The notes under the pieces: model-generated
What the model was told of the DNA's origin: nothing
What the model saw: only the letters and a program-made list of their open reading frames with translations
The model's database searches: none
Assembly (NCBI GenBank): GCA_023415305.1
Contig: JAEZKZ010000068.1
Location: 1 to 62,872, forward strand
Length of the DNA: 62,872 nucleotides
Source: Bacillota bacterium
Lineage (GTDB): Bacteria; Bacillota; Clostridia; Acetivibrionales; DSM-1351
Direction of reading: 5' to 3'
Made by a program: the position numbers and the translations under genes
Shown here: in pieces, positions 1 to 8,345 of the stretch
Layout: every line of letters starts with the position of its first letter
How positions within the stretch are numbered: the first letter of the stretch is position 1

Positions 1-1
1 G

Positions 2-1009
2 CATAGTGCTTTATCAGCATGTATAGGTGCTCAGGCTGCAGGAGGAAGAGCTATGACAGCTACTTCTGCAAACGGACTTGCTCTCATGTGGGAATGTTTA
101 TATATAGCAGCATGTTCAAGACTTCCAATCGTTTTGGCATGTGTTAACAGAACTCTTTCAGGACCTTTGAACATACATAACGATCACAGTGATTCAATGG
201 GTGCAAGAGATTCAGGTTGGATACAGATATATTCAGAAAACTGCCAGGAAGCATACGATAATATGTTAATGGCTAACAGAATTGGTGAACACCCAGACGT
301 ACTTCTTCCAGTAATGGTTTGTCAGGATGGATTTATCACTTCCCACGCAATTGAAAATCTTGATCTTGTTGAAGATGATAAGGTTAAGGCTTTTGTTGGT
401 GAGTACAATCCTGAAGAATACCTCTTGAATAAGGAAAATCCATTAGCAGTTGGTCCTCTGGATCACTTTACCCATTGCTTCGAGCACAAGAGACAGCAGG
501 CGCAGGCAATGATGGATGCTAAGAAGGTTGTTCTTGAAGTATCAGCTGAATTTGCAAAATTGACAGGCAGAAGCTACGGCTTGTTTGAAGAATATAATGC
601 AGAAGGCGCTGAAGTTTGTGTTGTTGTATTAAACTCAACTGCAGGAACAGCAAAATATGTTGCTGACCAATACAAAGCTCAGGGTAAAAAAGTTGCAGTT
701 TTCAAACCAAGATTGTACAGACCTTTCCCTGTTGATGAAATAGCTGAAGCTCTTGCTAAGTACAAAGCAATAGCTATCATGGACAAAGCCGAAAGCTTTA
801 ATGCTGCAGGTGGTCCATTATTTACTGACTTTACAAGTGCCCTGTACGCTAAAGGTGTATTCGGACCTAAGGTTATAAACTATATCTATGGTCTTGGTGG
901 TAGAGACGTTAAGACTGACGATATCGAAGTTGTATTTAATAAAACATTGGAAATTGCCGCTACAGGTAAAGTTGATACAGTATTCAACTACCTTGGCGTA
1001 AGAGAATAG
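2..1009 (+). CDS. porA: pyruvate:ferredoxin oxidoreductase, alpha subunit (5' truncated by window edge)
   Basis: Catalytic subunit of the enzyme that oxidises pyruvate to acetyl-CoA and CO2 and reduces ferredoxin. The reading frame is open from base 2; the first ATG, at 53, is internal because codons before it already match the family (an HSALSACIGAQAAGGRA stretch). About 335 residues are visible, covering the end of the pyrimidine-binding domain and the C-terminal transketolase-like domain. The stop is 11 bases before porB, with AGGAGG between them, so the two form an operon. Separate alpha and beta genes indicate the multi-subunit Por type rather than the single-chain clostridial PFOR. Gamma and delta subunits would be expected upstream, outside the window. 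A 2-oxoacid:ferredoxin oxidoreductase for another ketoacid is the main alternative. Confidence 0.9.
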   Translation, partial: HSALSACIGAQAAGGRAMTATSANGLALMWECLYIAACSRLPIVLACVNRTLSGPLNIHNDHSDSMGARDSGWIQIYSENCQEAYDNMLMANRIGEHPDVLLPVMVCQDGFITSHAIENLDLVEDDKVKAFVGEYNPEEYLLNKENPLAVGPLDHFTHCFEHKRQQAQAMMDAKKVVLEVSAEFAKLTGRSYGLFEEYNAEGAEVCVVVLNSTAGTAKYVADQYKAQGKKVAVFKPRLYRPFPVDEIAEALAKYKAIAIMDKAESFNAAGGPLFTDFTSALYAKGVFGPKVINYIYGLGGRDVKTDDIEVVFNKTLEIAATGKVDTVFNYLGVRE

Positions 1010-1020
1010 GAGGTGCGATA

Positions 1021-1959
1021 ATGGCTTACAATTTAAAGGAAGTTGCTAAGAAGCCCGAAAGGCTTACTGGCGGACATAGACTGTGTGCCGGATGCGGAGC
1101 TCCGGTAGTAGTTAGACAGATCTTAAGAGCATTAAAGCCTGAAGATCACGCTGTAATAGGTTCAGCAACCGGATGTTTGGAAGTTTCTACTTTCCTTTAT
1201 CCATATACAGCATGGAAAGATTCCTTTATTCACAACGCATTCGAAAACTCAGCTGCATCAGTTTCAGGTGCTGAGGCTGCATACGTTGCAATGAAGAAAA
1301 AAGGAAAAATAAAGGGTGAAACCAAGTTCATCGCTTTTGGTGGTGACGGTGGAACTTATGATATAGGTCTCCAATCTCTTTCAGGTGCTATGGAAAGAGG
1401 TCATGATATGGTTTATGTATGCTATGACAACGGAGCATACATGAACACTGGTATACAGAGATCATCTGCTACACCTAAGTATGCCGATACTACTACTTCA
1501 CCTGCTGGTAAGGTTATCCCAGGTAAGTTGCAGTGGAGAAAAGATTTGACAGGGATAATGGCTAGCCACAACCTGCCATATGTTTGTCAGACTGCAGCTA
1601 TCGGAAACATGAAGGACCTTTATGAAAAGTCAGAAAAGGCTCTTTACACAAAGGGTGCTGCGTTCATGAACGTATTGGCACCATGCCCAAGAGGTTGGAT
1701 CTACAATACTCCTGATTTGATGGAATTGAACAAGTTAGCTGTTGAAACTTGCTTCTGGCCATTATATGAAATAATCGATGGTAAGTATATAATCAATTAC
1801 AAGCCAAAGAACAAGCTTCCAGTTGTTGATTTCTTGAAGAAACAGGGAAGATTCAAGCACTTGTTTAAGGCTGGAAATGAGTATATGATTGAAGAAATCC
1901 AGAAGGAAGTTGACAAGAGATGGGAAGAACTCTTGAAGCTGGCTGGAGAAGAAGCATAA
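1021..1959 (+). CDS. porB: pyruvate:ferredoxin oxidoreductase, beta subunit
   Basis: TPP-binding subunit partnering porA. The 312-residue length is normal for PorB. An early Cys pair (LCAGCGAP, around residues 21-28) starts the cysteine set that ligates the proximal Fe-S cluster in the family. The TPP/Mg motif is clear: GDGGTYDIG near residue 109, followed about 30 residues later by the DNGAYMNTG segment. The start ATG follows AGGAGG with good spacing and lies directly behind porA. A strong intrinsic terminator follows about 50 bases after the stop, so porB is the last gene of the unit. The C-terminal 50 residues are lysine-rich and helical, as is usual. Substrate identity (pyruvate) is inferred from family similarity. 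Confidence 0.93.
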   Translation: MAYNLKEVAKKPERLTGGHRLCAGCGAPVVVRQILRALKPEDHAVIGSATGCLEVSTFLYPYTAWKDSFIHNAFENSAASVSGAEAAYVAMKKKGKIKGETKFIAFGGDGGTYDIGLQSLSGAMERGHDMVYVCYDNGAYMNTGIQRSSATPKYADTTTSPAGKVIPGKLQWRKDLTGIMASHNLPYVCQTAAIGNMKDLYEKSEKALYTKGAAFMNVLAPCPRGWIYNTPDLMELNKLAVETCFWPLYEIIDGKYIINYKPKNKLPVVDFLKKQGRFKHLFKAGNEYMIEEIQKEVDKRWEELLKLAGEEA

Positions 1960-2011
1960 ATTAATTTAAAATAGGAAGGGACTTCTTATCCCTTTGATAA
2001 ATTTAAAAATG

Positions 2012-2049
2012 TCCGTCTGGAATATTACTTCAGACGGATATTTTTATTG
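2012..2049 (+). terminator. intrinsic terminator after porB
   Basis: An 8-bp perfect stem (TCCGTCTG at 2012-2019 with CAGACGGA at 2031-2038) and an 11-nt loop are followed by a T-rich run (TATTTTTATT). Confidence 0.85.
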
Positions 2050-2284
2050 TCTAGGAAAATATACACTATTTTGAAGTTATTTAGTTTTGTCCCTAATCAA
2101 TATAAAGCACTAAGTATATTATTTTAATTCTACATATTGCCGATGGTTCATATAATCTAATAGCGAAAGTTCTGCTAATAACAAGTTATAGTCAGTAATC
2201 ACTAATTAGTCTCAACAGTACACTTTATGGGAGTAACCGGGTTAACTTGTAGCCACTAAGTTCAGGTAGTATATGGAGGCCTAT
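2050..2284. other. AT-rich intergenic region, no gene seen
   Basis: Between the porB terminator and the CotS-like gene I see no coding frame with a ribosome site and no convincing RNA structure. It presumably holds the promoter of the following gene, but no clear -35/-10 pair stands out. Confidence 0.4.
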
Positions 2285-3268
2285 ATGCATGAATTGGAAA
2301 GGGAACTGCAGGAAAATTATGATATTAAAATAAATAGTATCAGTAATTTCAGGGATATGTTTATTGCAAATACTGACAATGGTAAAAGACTCATTAAAAT
2401 AACAAGTCTTAAACCCGATAGAATCAACTTTATTGCTGAAGTTAAGGAACATCTTTACCATAATGGCTTTTGCAATATAGACAGAACCATATTTACCAAC
2501 TCAGGCAGTTCATGTATTACCTACAATGACCAAACAATATATATGAGCAAATATGTGGAGGGGCGCGAGTCAAATCTGGATAACAGAGAGGAAAGTATTA
2601 AGTGTGCAAGACTACTGGCAAAAATGCATCGTGCCTCCCTTGGCTTTAATAGCCCTGAAAACAGCAGTCCCAGAAATGAACTTGGAAGATTGCCGTCCAC
2701 TTACAGAAAACGGCTGGATGAGATTAAGAAGCTTAAGAAGAATGCTGTAAAAGGCAAGATGAAATTTGATAATCTAATGTGTAAGCACGTGGATTATTTT
2801 TATGAACTTGGAGAGAGAGCGTTGAATCTTCTGGATACATCAGATTATTATGAACTGGTTGAGGATACTGAAAAAAATAAAAATATCTCCCACCACGATT
2901 TTAATCATCATAATATATTCGTCCAGAATAATGAATTCTACCTTATTAATTTTGAGTATTGCTGCTATGATCTGAAGGTTTATGATCTGGTAAACCTGCT
3001 TAGGCGGAAAATGAGGAAGTGCCAATGGGATATTGATGAAGCGGCGTTAATAATTAATGAGTACAGTAAAATAGAGTCCCTGTCCGAAAGTGAACTGGAC
3101 CTTATGAAGGTAATGCTTATGTTCCCTCAGAAGTTCTGGAGAGTTGTAAATAAATATTATAACAGCAGAAAGAGCTGGTCGGAGCAAAACTTTATTAACA
3201 GACTTGAAGAGGTTATAGATGAGGTAAAATACCTAAAGGAGTTTTTAGATAAGTTCAGCGCAATGTAA
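2285..3268 (+). CDS. CotS-family / aminoglycoside phosphotransferase-like protein, possible pseudokinase
   Basis: Resembles the CotS/YutH group of spore-coat-associated proteins, which share the choline/aminoglycoside kinase fold. Start: GGAGG at 2275-2279 lies 5 nt before ATG 2285; the upstream in-frame ATG at 2273 overlaps that ribosome site and is unlikely. The protein is about 327 residues. The catalytic-loop signature is present (HHDFNHHNIF, near residue 205: H-x-D...N). The following metal-binding position, normally IDF or IDFD, reads LINFEYC, so the Asp is Asn. Family members often show degenerate kinase sites. There are no obvious operon partners; the ECF sigma gene begins about 217 bases later. 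Function in the spore coat is inferred from family membership only. Confidence 0.7.
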   Translation: MHELERELQENYDIKINSISNFRDMFIANTDNGKRLIKITSLKPDRINFIAEVKEHLYHNGFCNIDRTIFTNSGSSCITYNDQTIYMSKYVEGRESNLDNREESIKCARLLAKMHRASLGFNSPENSSPRNELGRLPSTYRKRLDEIKKLKKNAVKGKMKFDNLMCKHVDYFYELGERALNLLDTSDYYELVEDTEKNKNISHHDFNHHNIFVQNNEFYLINFEYCCYDLKVYDLVNLLRRKMRKCQWDIDEAALIINEYSKIESLSESELDLMKVMLMFPQKFWRVVNKYYNSRKSWSEQNFINRLEEVIDEVKYLKEFLDKFSAM

Positions 3269-3485
3269 GATATTTTAATAAACCTATGCAAAAAGGTTTG
3301 AATTAATAAGAATAGGAGCTTTCTATGATAATATAAATCATGGAAAGCTTTTATATTGAGTAAAATATTCAATTAAGTTATGGAGATTAATTAAAACTTT
3401 ACCGAAAGAGTGTAATAGAATGATGAATTGTACGTATTAACATATGAAATTACTTAGCTAGGTAAATTTGGGAAGGAGCAGACGA

Positions 3486-4049
3486 ATGAAACAGGAGGTG
3501 TTGTATGACTCACTGGAAAAAGAACTATATGAAGAGATATATATAGAACAAGAATTTGACTACATTTTTGAAACTTACTATAAAAGAATTTACAACTATA
3601 TTTACTATAGGGTATATTGCCGGTTCACAACAGAGGATCTTACAAGCCAGGTTTTTGAGAAAGTAATTCGAAAAGCAGATACATATTCTCAGAGAAAGTC
3701 ACCTTTTGAAGTTTGGTTATTCGCAATAGCCAGAAACGTGGTAAATGATTATTTCAGAGAGCATAAGAAGCGTAAAATCCTTTCTTTTGATACCTTACGT
3801 GAATTAGTCTCTACAAAAAAAGATCCGGAAGGGATTTTAATAAAGCAAGAGACTAATGACAGGCTCTTAAAGGCCTTAAATACACTAAACGCAAGGGATA
3901 GAAATATCGTGGCACTAAAATTTGGTGCTGCGCTTAAAAATAAGGAAATCGCCGTTTTATTAAAACTAACAGAAAGCAATGTAGGAATAAAAGTTTACCG
4001 GATTTTAAAAAAGCTAAAGGTTGAAATTGAAAGAGAGGAAGCATTATGA
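3486..4049 (+). CDS. ECF-type RNA polymerase sigma factor
   Basis: Sigma-70 family, extracytoplasmic-function group. Start: AAGGAG (3473-3478) precedes ATG 3486 by 7 nt; an in-frame TTG at 3468 lies upstream of that site and is rejected. About 187 residues. Region 2 is recognisable (FDYIFETYYKRIYNYIYYRV, then TTEDLTSQVFEKVI and FEVWLFAIARNVVNDYFREH). Region 4 forms a C-terminal helix-turn-helix (LNARDRNIVALKF...NKEIAVLLKLTESNVGIKV). The stop overlaps the start of the next gene as ATGA, so the sigma factor and its membrane-bound partner are translationally coupled, the usual arrangement of a sigma/anti-sigma pair. The inducing signal and regulon cannot be read from the sequence. Confidence 0.9.
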   Translation: MKQEVLYDSLEKELYEEIYIEQEFDYIFETYYKRIYNYIYYRVYCRFTTEDLTSQVFEKVIRKADTYSQRKSPFEVWLFAIARNVVNDYFREHKKRKILSFDTLRELVSTKKDPEGILIKQETNDRLLKALNTLNARDRNIVALKFGAALKNKEIAVLLKLTESNVGIKVYRILKKLKVEIEREEAL

Positions 4050-5014
4050 ACAGGGATAACATGAAGGACAATTTTTCAGCTGATATGGATAATTACTTTG
4101 AAGGAACTGATATCCCGAATAAAATGGGAATGGACGAAGGCTTGAAGCTTACTGAATTTGGAAGAAAACTATCAAGTCAGGATTTCAGCGGAGAAAGTGA
4201 AAAAGAGGAAGTTCTGAATAAAATTAAAAGGAGAATTAAGAATAGTGAGGATTTTAACATGAATAGAAGAAAAAGTCTAAAACGTATTACAATTACTGCG
4301 GCTACCGTTACGGTACTGTTAATAACCCTAATGCAAACAACCTTTGCTCAGGAATTTGTGAAGAAAATAATTAATTCGATTTCTCTGGGAAATATTAATG
4401 CAATACAGGTTCAACATCCCGATATTAAGGAGTATAAGATACCCGATGAACTAAAAGGGAAGATATTTGATAAAGACGGGAATCCTCTGGAAGTAATAAC
4501 TGAAGAAAACAAAGGAGAATTGTATACTGCTGATGGTGAAAAAATTGTAAGCTTTTCAAATGGCCAAGGAATTACAGAAAAACAAAAGGCAAAAATGGAT
4601 CAAGAAGGCAAGTTAGTAGTCAAGGACTCTGAAAAATTAAATGATTATACCTGCTTTAAAGTTATACTGCCTGGCTTTTTACCTGACGGCTATGAATTCG
4701 ACAGAGCAGAATTTTACAAGGATGAGACAGGAGCGGTCAATCAGACAAAATACATAGACCTGTTTTTTAAAAACCAGACCACGGGAAATTATTTCTTTAT
4801 GCAGCAGAGATTTTCAGATGAAGAAACAGCATATGAATTTACAACTGATGGTGACATAGAAAAGATTAAGATTAACGATTCAGATGCTGTAATATTTGAT
4901 GGCAATCATGGTAAAAATATTGATTGGGAATACAATGGAGTACTTTACGGACTGAACGGTAGAGGAAATATTGACCAAACTGACTTAATAAAGATTGCAG
5001 AATCTATAAAGTAA
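4046..5014 (+). CDS. probable anti-sigma factor with single TM segment and extracellular DUF4367-like domain
   Basis: 322 residues, starting at an ATG that overlaps the sigma-factor stop by 4 nt. The N-terminal about 75 residues are charged and cytoplasmic, the part expected to bind the sigma factor. One hydrophobic segment (around residues 82-101, preceded by RRKSLKR) would cross the membrane. The rest is extracytoplasmic: a linker with short GKIFDKDG/GELYTADG repeats, then a C-terminal domain ending with DLIKIAES, which resembles the DUF4367 domain common in clostridial sigma partners. It lacks a classical zinc-binding anti-sigma HxxxCxxC motif. Role as anti-sigma factor is inferred from coupling and topology. 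Confidence 0.75.
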   Translation: MNRDNMKDNFSADMDNYFEGTDIPNKMGMDEGLKLTEFGRKLSSQDFSGESEKEEVLNKIKRRIKNSEDFNMNRRKSLKRITITAATVTVLLITLMQTTFAQEFVKKIINSISLGNINAIQVQHPDIKEYKIPDELKGKIFDKDGNPLEVITEENKGELYTADGEKIVSFSNGQGITEKQKAKMDQEGKLVVKDSEKLNDYTCFKVILPGFLPDGYEFDRAEFYKDETGAVNQTKYIDLFFKNQTTGNYFFMQQRFSDEETAYEFTTDGDIEKIKINDSDAVIFDGNHGKNIDWEYNGVLYGLNGRGNIDQTDLIKIAESIK

Positions 5015-5057
5015 TTTCAGTTTAACTTACAAAACAAATAATTTTTTAGCATGATAA

Positions 5058-5090
5058 ACAAGATCACACCCTTCACCGGTGTGATCTTGT
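5058..5090. terminator. hairpin between convergent anti-sigma gene and fhs
   Basis: A 13-bp perfect stem (ACAAGATCACACC at 5058-5070 with GGTGTGATCTTGT at 5078-5090) encloses a 7-nt loop. The T-tract is short on both sides. It lies between converging genes and probably serves both. Confidence 0.7.
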
Positions 5091-5195
5091 TTATGTGAAA
5101 TAAGCAATACTTTTCAGTCCCGTAGATACATTAAAAATTTTCTTATAAACCCACTAATTTAAATGCTCTGAATTATTTAATCTAAATACTCTAGT

Positions 5196-6866
5196 TTAAA
5201 ACAATCCTGTTATTACCCCATTTTCATCTATGTCAATCTTCTCAGCAGCCGGGACTTTGGGAAGTCCGGGCATCGTCATAATATCTCCTGTAAGAGCGAC
5301 GATAAAGCCGGCTCCGGCAGAAATTCTAACCTCACGTACTGTAACATCAAACCCGGTTGGTCTTCCAAGCAATGCAGGATTATCAGATAAGGAATACTGA
5401 GTTTTTGCCATACAAACCGGCATTTTATCAAGCCCCATCTCTTCAATCTTGGCAATTGACTTTTCAGCAGCAGCGGTATAAATTACTGAATTCCCACCAT
5501 AAATCTTTGTTACTATTGCTTTAATCTTTTCTCTTATAGGAAGTGCTACATCGTAAATTGGGGCAAAATTGGATTCAGTGGAATCAGTCAGCTCTACAAG
5601 TTTCTGAGCCAGCTCAATACCGCCTTCACCACCCTTAAGAAAAACATCCGAGAAGGCAACCTTTACACCAAGTGCAGTACATCTATCGCGCACAAGCTGA
5701 ATTTCAGCGTCGGTATCTGTATCAAAATGATTTATTGCAACCAAAACAGGCACACCGAACTGCTTCAGGTTTTCTATATGCTTCTCCACATTTGCAAAAC
5801 CCAGTGAAAGAGCCGGAATATTTTCGTCTTTTAAGTTCTCTCTCTTAATCCCGCCGTTGTACTTAAGAGCCCTGATGGTAGCAACCAAAACTACCGCGGC
5901 CGGCTTAAAGCCTGCAAAGCGGCATTTGATATCAAAGAACTTCTCAGCGCCTAGATCGGCACCAAAGCCTGCCTCGGTAATAACATAATCGGCCAGCTTC
6001 AAGGCATACTTTGTAGCAGTAACACTGTTGCAGCCATGGGCGATGTTTGCAAAAGGTCCTCCGTGCATTATGGCTGGAGTGCCCTCAAGGGTCTGGACCA
6101 GATTTGGCTTTATGGCGTCCTTCAATAAAAGTGTCATAGCGCCGTCAACTTTGAGATCCCGTGCAGTAACAGGCTGTCCCTCGTAAGTATAACCGATTAT
6201 AATGCTGCCCAGGCGCTTTTTAAGATCAGAAATGTCGGACGCCAGGCACAGTATAGCCATGATTTCGGAAGCTACAGTAATGTTAAAACCATCTTCTCTG
6301 GGAACACCATTCATTTTCCCACCCAGGCCTACAATGACATTTCTAAGAGCTCTGTCGTTCATATCCATACAGCGCTTCCAAACTATTTGTCTGGGATCGA
6401 TATTAAGAGAATTTCCCTGCTGAAGGTGATTGTCAATAGTGGCTGATAAAAGGTTGTTTGCAGTAGTAATAGCATGCATATCACCTGTAAAGTGCAGATT
6501 AATATCCTCCATAGGTACTACCTGAGCATAGCCGCCTCCAGCAGCGCCTCCCTTTATACCCATTACCGGCCCCAGAGAGGGTTCTCTGAGTGCAATTACT
6601 GCATTTTTTCCTATTCTGGACATAGCTTGCCCCAGTCCGACAGTAGTAGTAGTCTTGCCTTCACCGGCAGGCGTAGGGTTTATAGCTGTAACCAGTACCA
6701 ATTTACCGTCTTTGTTATTTTCAACCTTGTTCCATAGGTCTTCGGAAAGCTTGGCTTTATAATTACCGTAGTACTCGAGATCTTCCTCGGCTATTCCAAG
6801 TTTTTCGGCTATTTTCCTGATATGGAGCATTTTACAGTTTTGTGCTATTTGAATATCTGTAAGCAA
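5196..6866 (-). CDS. fhs: formate--tetrahydrofolate ligase
   Basis: ATP-dependent synthesis of 10-formyltetrahydrofolate from formate and tetrahydrofolate, feeding one-carbon metabolism (purines, serine/glycine, methyl branch). 556 residues, full length for the family. The ATP-binding loop is clear (NPTPAGEGKTTTTVGLGQ, around residues 63-80), as are the conserved segments EPSLGPVMGIKGGAAGGGY and FGADLGAEKFFDIKCR. Start: TTG at 6866 with AAGGAG 7 nt upstream; no better in-frame ATG exists. The gene stands alone on the minus strand, convergent with the sigma operon and divergent from the yabG remnant, with a long AT-rich region upstream. Confidence 0.97.
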   Translation of the reverse strand: MLTDIQIAQNCKMLHIRKIAEKLGIAEEDLEYYGNYKAKLSEDLWNKVENNKDGKLVLVTAINPTPAGEGKTTTTVGLGQAMSRIGKNAVIALREPSLGPVMGIKGGAAGGGYAQVVPMEDINLHFTGDMHAITTANNLLSATIDNHLQQGNSLNIDPRQIVWKRCMDMNDRALRNVIVGLGGKMNGVPREDGFNITVASEIMAILCLASDISDLKKRLGSIIIGYTYEGQPVTARDLKVDGAMTLLLKDAIKPNLVQTLEGTPAIMHGGPFANIAHGCNSVTATKYALKLADYVITEAGFGADLGAEKFFDIKCRFAGFKPAAVVLVATIRALKYNGGIKRENLKDENIPALSLGFANVEKHIENLKQFGVPVLVAINHFDTDTDAEIQLVRDRCTALGVKVAFSDVFLKGGEGGIELAQKLVELTDSTESNFAPIYDVALPIREKIKAIVTKIYGGNSVIYTAAAEKSIAKIEEMGLDKMPVCMAKTQYSLSDNPALLGRPTGFDVTVREVRISAGAGFIVALTGDIMTMPGLPKVPAAEKIDIDENGVITGLF

Positions 6867-7320
6867 TGTGTTTCTCCTTTCTAACTGGATTTTATTAGTT
6901 GAATATATTAAATTAATGGCTAACTATATAAAAAAACATTTAAGTAGATTTATATCAAAATTTTTGCGAAAAAATATTTATTAAATAACTTGCATTAATT
7001 ACATTTGTTTACGAAAACTATTATATATTGTTGATTATACAACAACAACTGTAAAACTTCAAAAACAATAAAAATCACAAACCCTTTAAAAAACGCATAA
7101 AATATAATATAAAAATTTTTGAATTTTTTAATACATATAACGGGTAATGACAAAGGTGCCATAGAGTCCTTTCAGTACACATTGATGACACCAGTGCCTA
7201 GTTGAACACGAAGATTTAATAAAATTTTCTACATGGAAAAATTTTGTATGAAACTGTGCGTTATAAAAATAATAATAAATTCAAAAGTTGGCATACTAAA
7301 CTATGAGGGGAAGGCAATTT
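6867..7320. other. long AT-rich divergent intergenic region with a small GC-richer island
   Basis: This stretch separates fhs (minus) from the yabG remnant (plus). Most of it is extremely A/T-rich with A-tracts. A GC-richer island at about 7150-7210 (AAAGGTGCC...CACCAGTGCC) contains short complementary pieces (AAAGG/CCTTT, GGTG/CACC). An AAAATTTTC...GAAAAATTTT hairpin lies at about 7221-7245. No ORF is convincing. Promoters for both genes must be here, but I cannot assign them. Confidence 0.35.
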
Positions 7321-7494
7321 ATGCAACAAATTGAAATAGGTAGCCTGGTATATAGGAAGTCTTACCAGAAAGATGTTCTTTTCCGGGTATCGGAAATAAG
7401 ATATGTAAACGGGAAGAAAATCATTATTCTGAAAGGTGTAGATGTTAGGTTAATTGCGGACGCAGAAGAAGAGGATCTTGATATTAAAGAATAG
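7321..7494 (+). pseudogene. yabG: yabG remnant: stand-alone N-terminal domain of the sporulation protease YabG
   Basis: YabG is a spore-coat cysteine protease of about 290 residues in Bacillus. This 57-residue ORF matches only its first ~55 residues: compare IEIGSLVYRKSYQKDVLFRV and VDVRLIADAEEEDL here with the Bacillus N-terminus as I remember it (QIGDMVARKSYQMDVLFRI, EVRLIAD). It then stops with TAG at 7492-7494. No frame downstream to 7727 continues the protease. Start: AGGGGAAGG then 6 nt before ATG 7321; the in-frame ATG at 7303 overlaps that site. The next genes (veg, SPOCS-LysM, ispE) are the classical neighbours, so this is the yabG locus truncated in place. The ribosome site and frame are intact, so the short product may still be made. 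Confidence 0.75.
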
Positions 7495-7633
7495 GACAAG
7501 AACTAAAATACCTGCTTATGGTTTCCGAGCAATATTTTTGTAAACAGTAAATATTTTAGGAAATAATTTTTGCAATATTTTACTAAAACCCCTTGTTTTT
7601 GGGTAATATAAGCACGCAAATGCAAAAAAATGC

Positions 7634-7662
7634 TTGACATAGATGCAATACGCTTGTATAAT
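7634..7662 (+). promoter_or_regulatory. veg promoter P1 (perfect sigma-A consensus)
   Basis: TTGACA (7634-7639), 17-nt spacer, TATAAT (7657-7662): 12 of 12 consensus bases at the optimal spacing. Confidence 0.93.
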
Positions 7663-7671
7663 ATAATATTT

Positions 7672-7700
7672 TTGACAAGCCGACACATTTATGATATAAT
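7672..7700 (+). promoter_or_regulatory. veg promoter P2 (second perfect sigma-A consensus)
   Basis: TTGACA (7672-7677), 17-nt spacer, TATAAT (7695-7700), exactly 38 bp downstream of P1. P2 is the promoter nearer to veg. Confidence 0.93.
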
Positions 7701-7727
7701 TAATTAAACTGATGATGAGGTGATAGC

Positions 7728-7994
7728 ATGATAGATCGAGGTGAACTCTTTCAAATAAAGAGGGACATAGAAGGTTGTATTGGAGAAAAGGTACAACTTA
7801 GAGCAAACAAAGGTCGTAAAAAATCTTTTATTAGAGAAGGTGTTCTCGAAAATACTTATCCAAGTATTTTTGTGGTTAAGTTTGAGAACGAATACGATAA
7901 TACCAGAAGGGTTTCATATAGCTACACTGATATACTGACAAAAGCAGTTGAGTTGGTTGTATATAAGGATGACAAAAAAATACAGGTGTGTTAG
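7728..7994 (+). CDS. veg: Veg protein (biofilm-related small protein)
   Basis: 88 residues, the usual size of Veg. The N-terminus (IKRDIEGCIGEKVQLRANKG) and the later FIREGVLENTYPSIFVVKF and SYSYTDILTKAVEL segments are diagnostic. Start ATG 7728 follows GAGGTGAT. In B. subtilis Veg influences biofilm matrix expression and is one of the most strongly transcribed genes; the two perfect promoters here predict the same. Its position directly after yabG and before the SipL-like gene and ispE repeats the Bacillus/Clostridium order. The hairpin run after the stop isolates it as a monocistronic unit. Confidence 0.93.
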   Translation: MIDRGELFQIKRDIEGCIGEKVQLRANKGRKKSFIREGVLENTYPSIFVVKFENEYDNTRRVSYSYTDILTKAVELVVYKDDKKIQVC

Positions 7995-8085
7995 TCCTAA
8001 GCCGCTTCTCTTCTAAGAGTTTATACAGCTTTCTGAGAAAACTTAATAATATAATTAACCCGTATTTTTATGGGTTGCAAAAAAG

Positions 8086-8111
8086 GTCATTATTATTATA
8101 ATGACTTTTTT
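8086..8111 (+). terminator. veg terminator
   Basis: GTCATTAT (8086-8093) pairs with ATAATGAC (8098-8105) around a 4-nt loop, followed by six T. A weaker hairpin, AACCC...GGGTT at about 8058-8075, precedes it. Confidence 0.8.
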
Positions 8112-8178
8112 GTATAGAAATATACAATACAAATGCACTTTGGATTTAGACATTATGGTCTATTTTTAGAGTGCATTT
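8111..8178 (+). other. hairpin cluster downstream of the veg terminator
   Basis: TGTATA-GAAA-TATACA (8111-8126) is a perfect stem with a GNRA-type tetraloop. Next comes a nested structure: AAATGCACT (8131-8139) with AGTGCATTT (8170-8178), enclosing TAGAC (8147-8151) and GTCTA (8158-8162). It sits in the 351-base gap before the SipL-like gene. The rest of the gap to 8345 is AT-rich with no gene seen. Confidence 0.45.
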
Positions 8179-8345
8179 TCTATTAAGACCTTCCGCCAGA
8201 AATTATTAATTTTGGCCGCAAAGCGTATTTTCCTACGAATAATTTCATTAGTTTACTAATATATATAACATAGCAGAATTATTGATAAACTGGTTTCATC
8301 TTGATAGTTAAAGATGTATATTTCAAATAAGGGGAGGATGGAGAA

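Noticed and set aside
7260..7320. Sigma-E/sigma-K type promoter (GCATACTAAA) before the yabG remnant
   Set aside because: The -10-like CATACTAA is a partial match, no convincing -35 was found, and it lies almost on top of the ribosome site.
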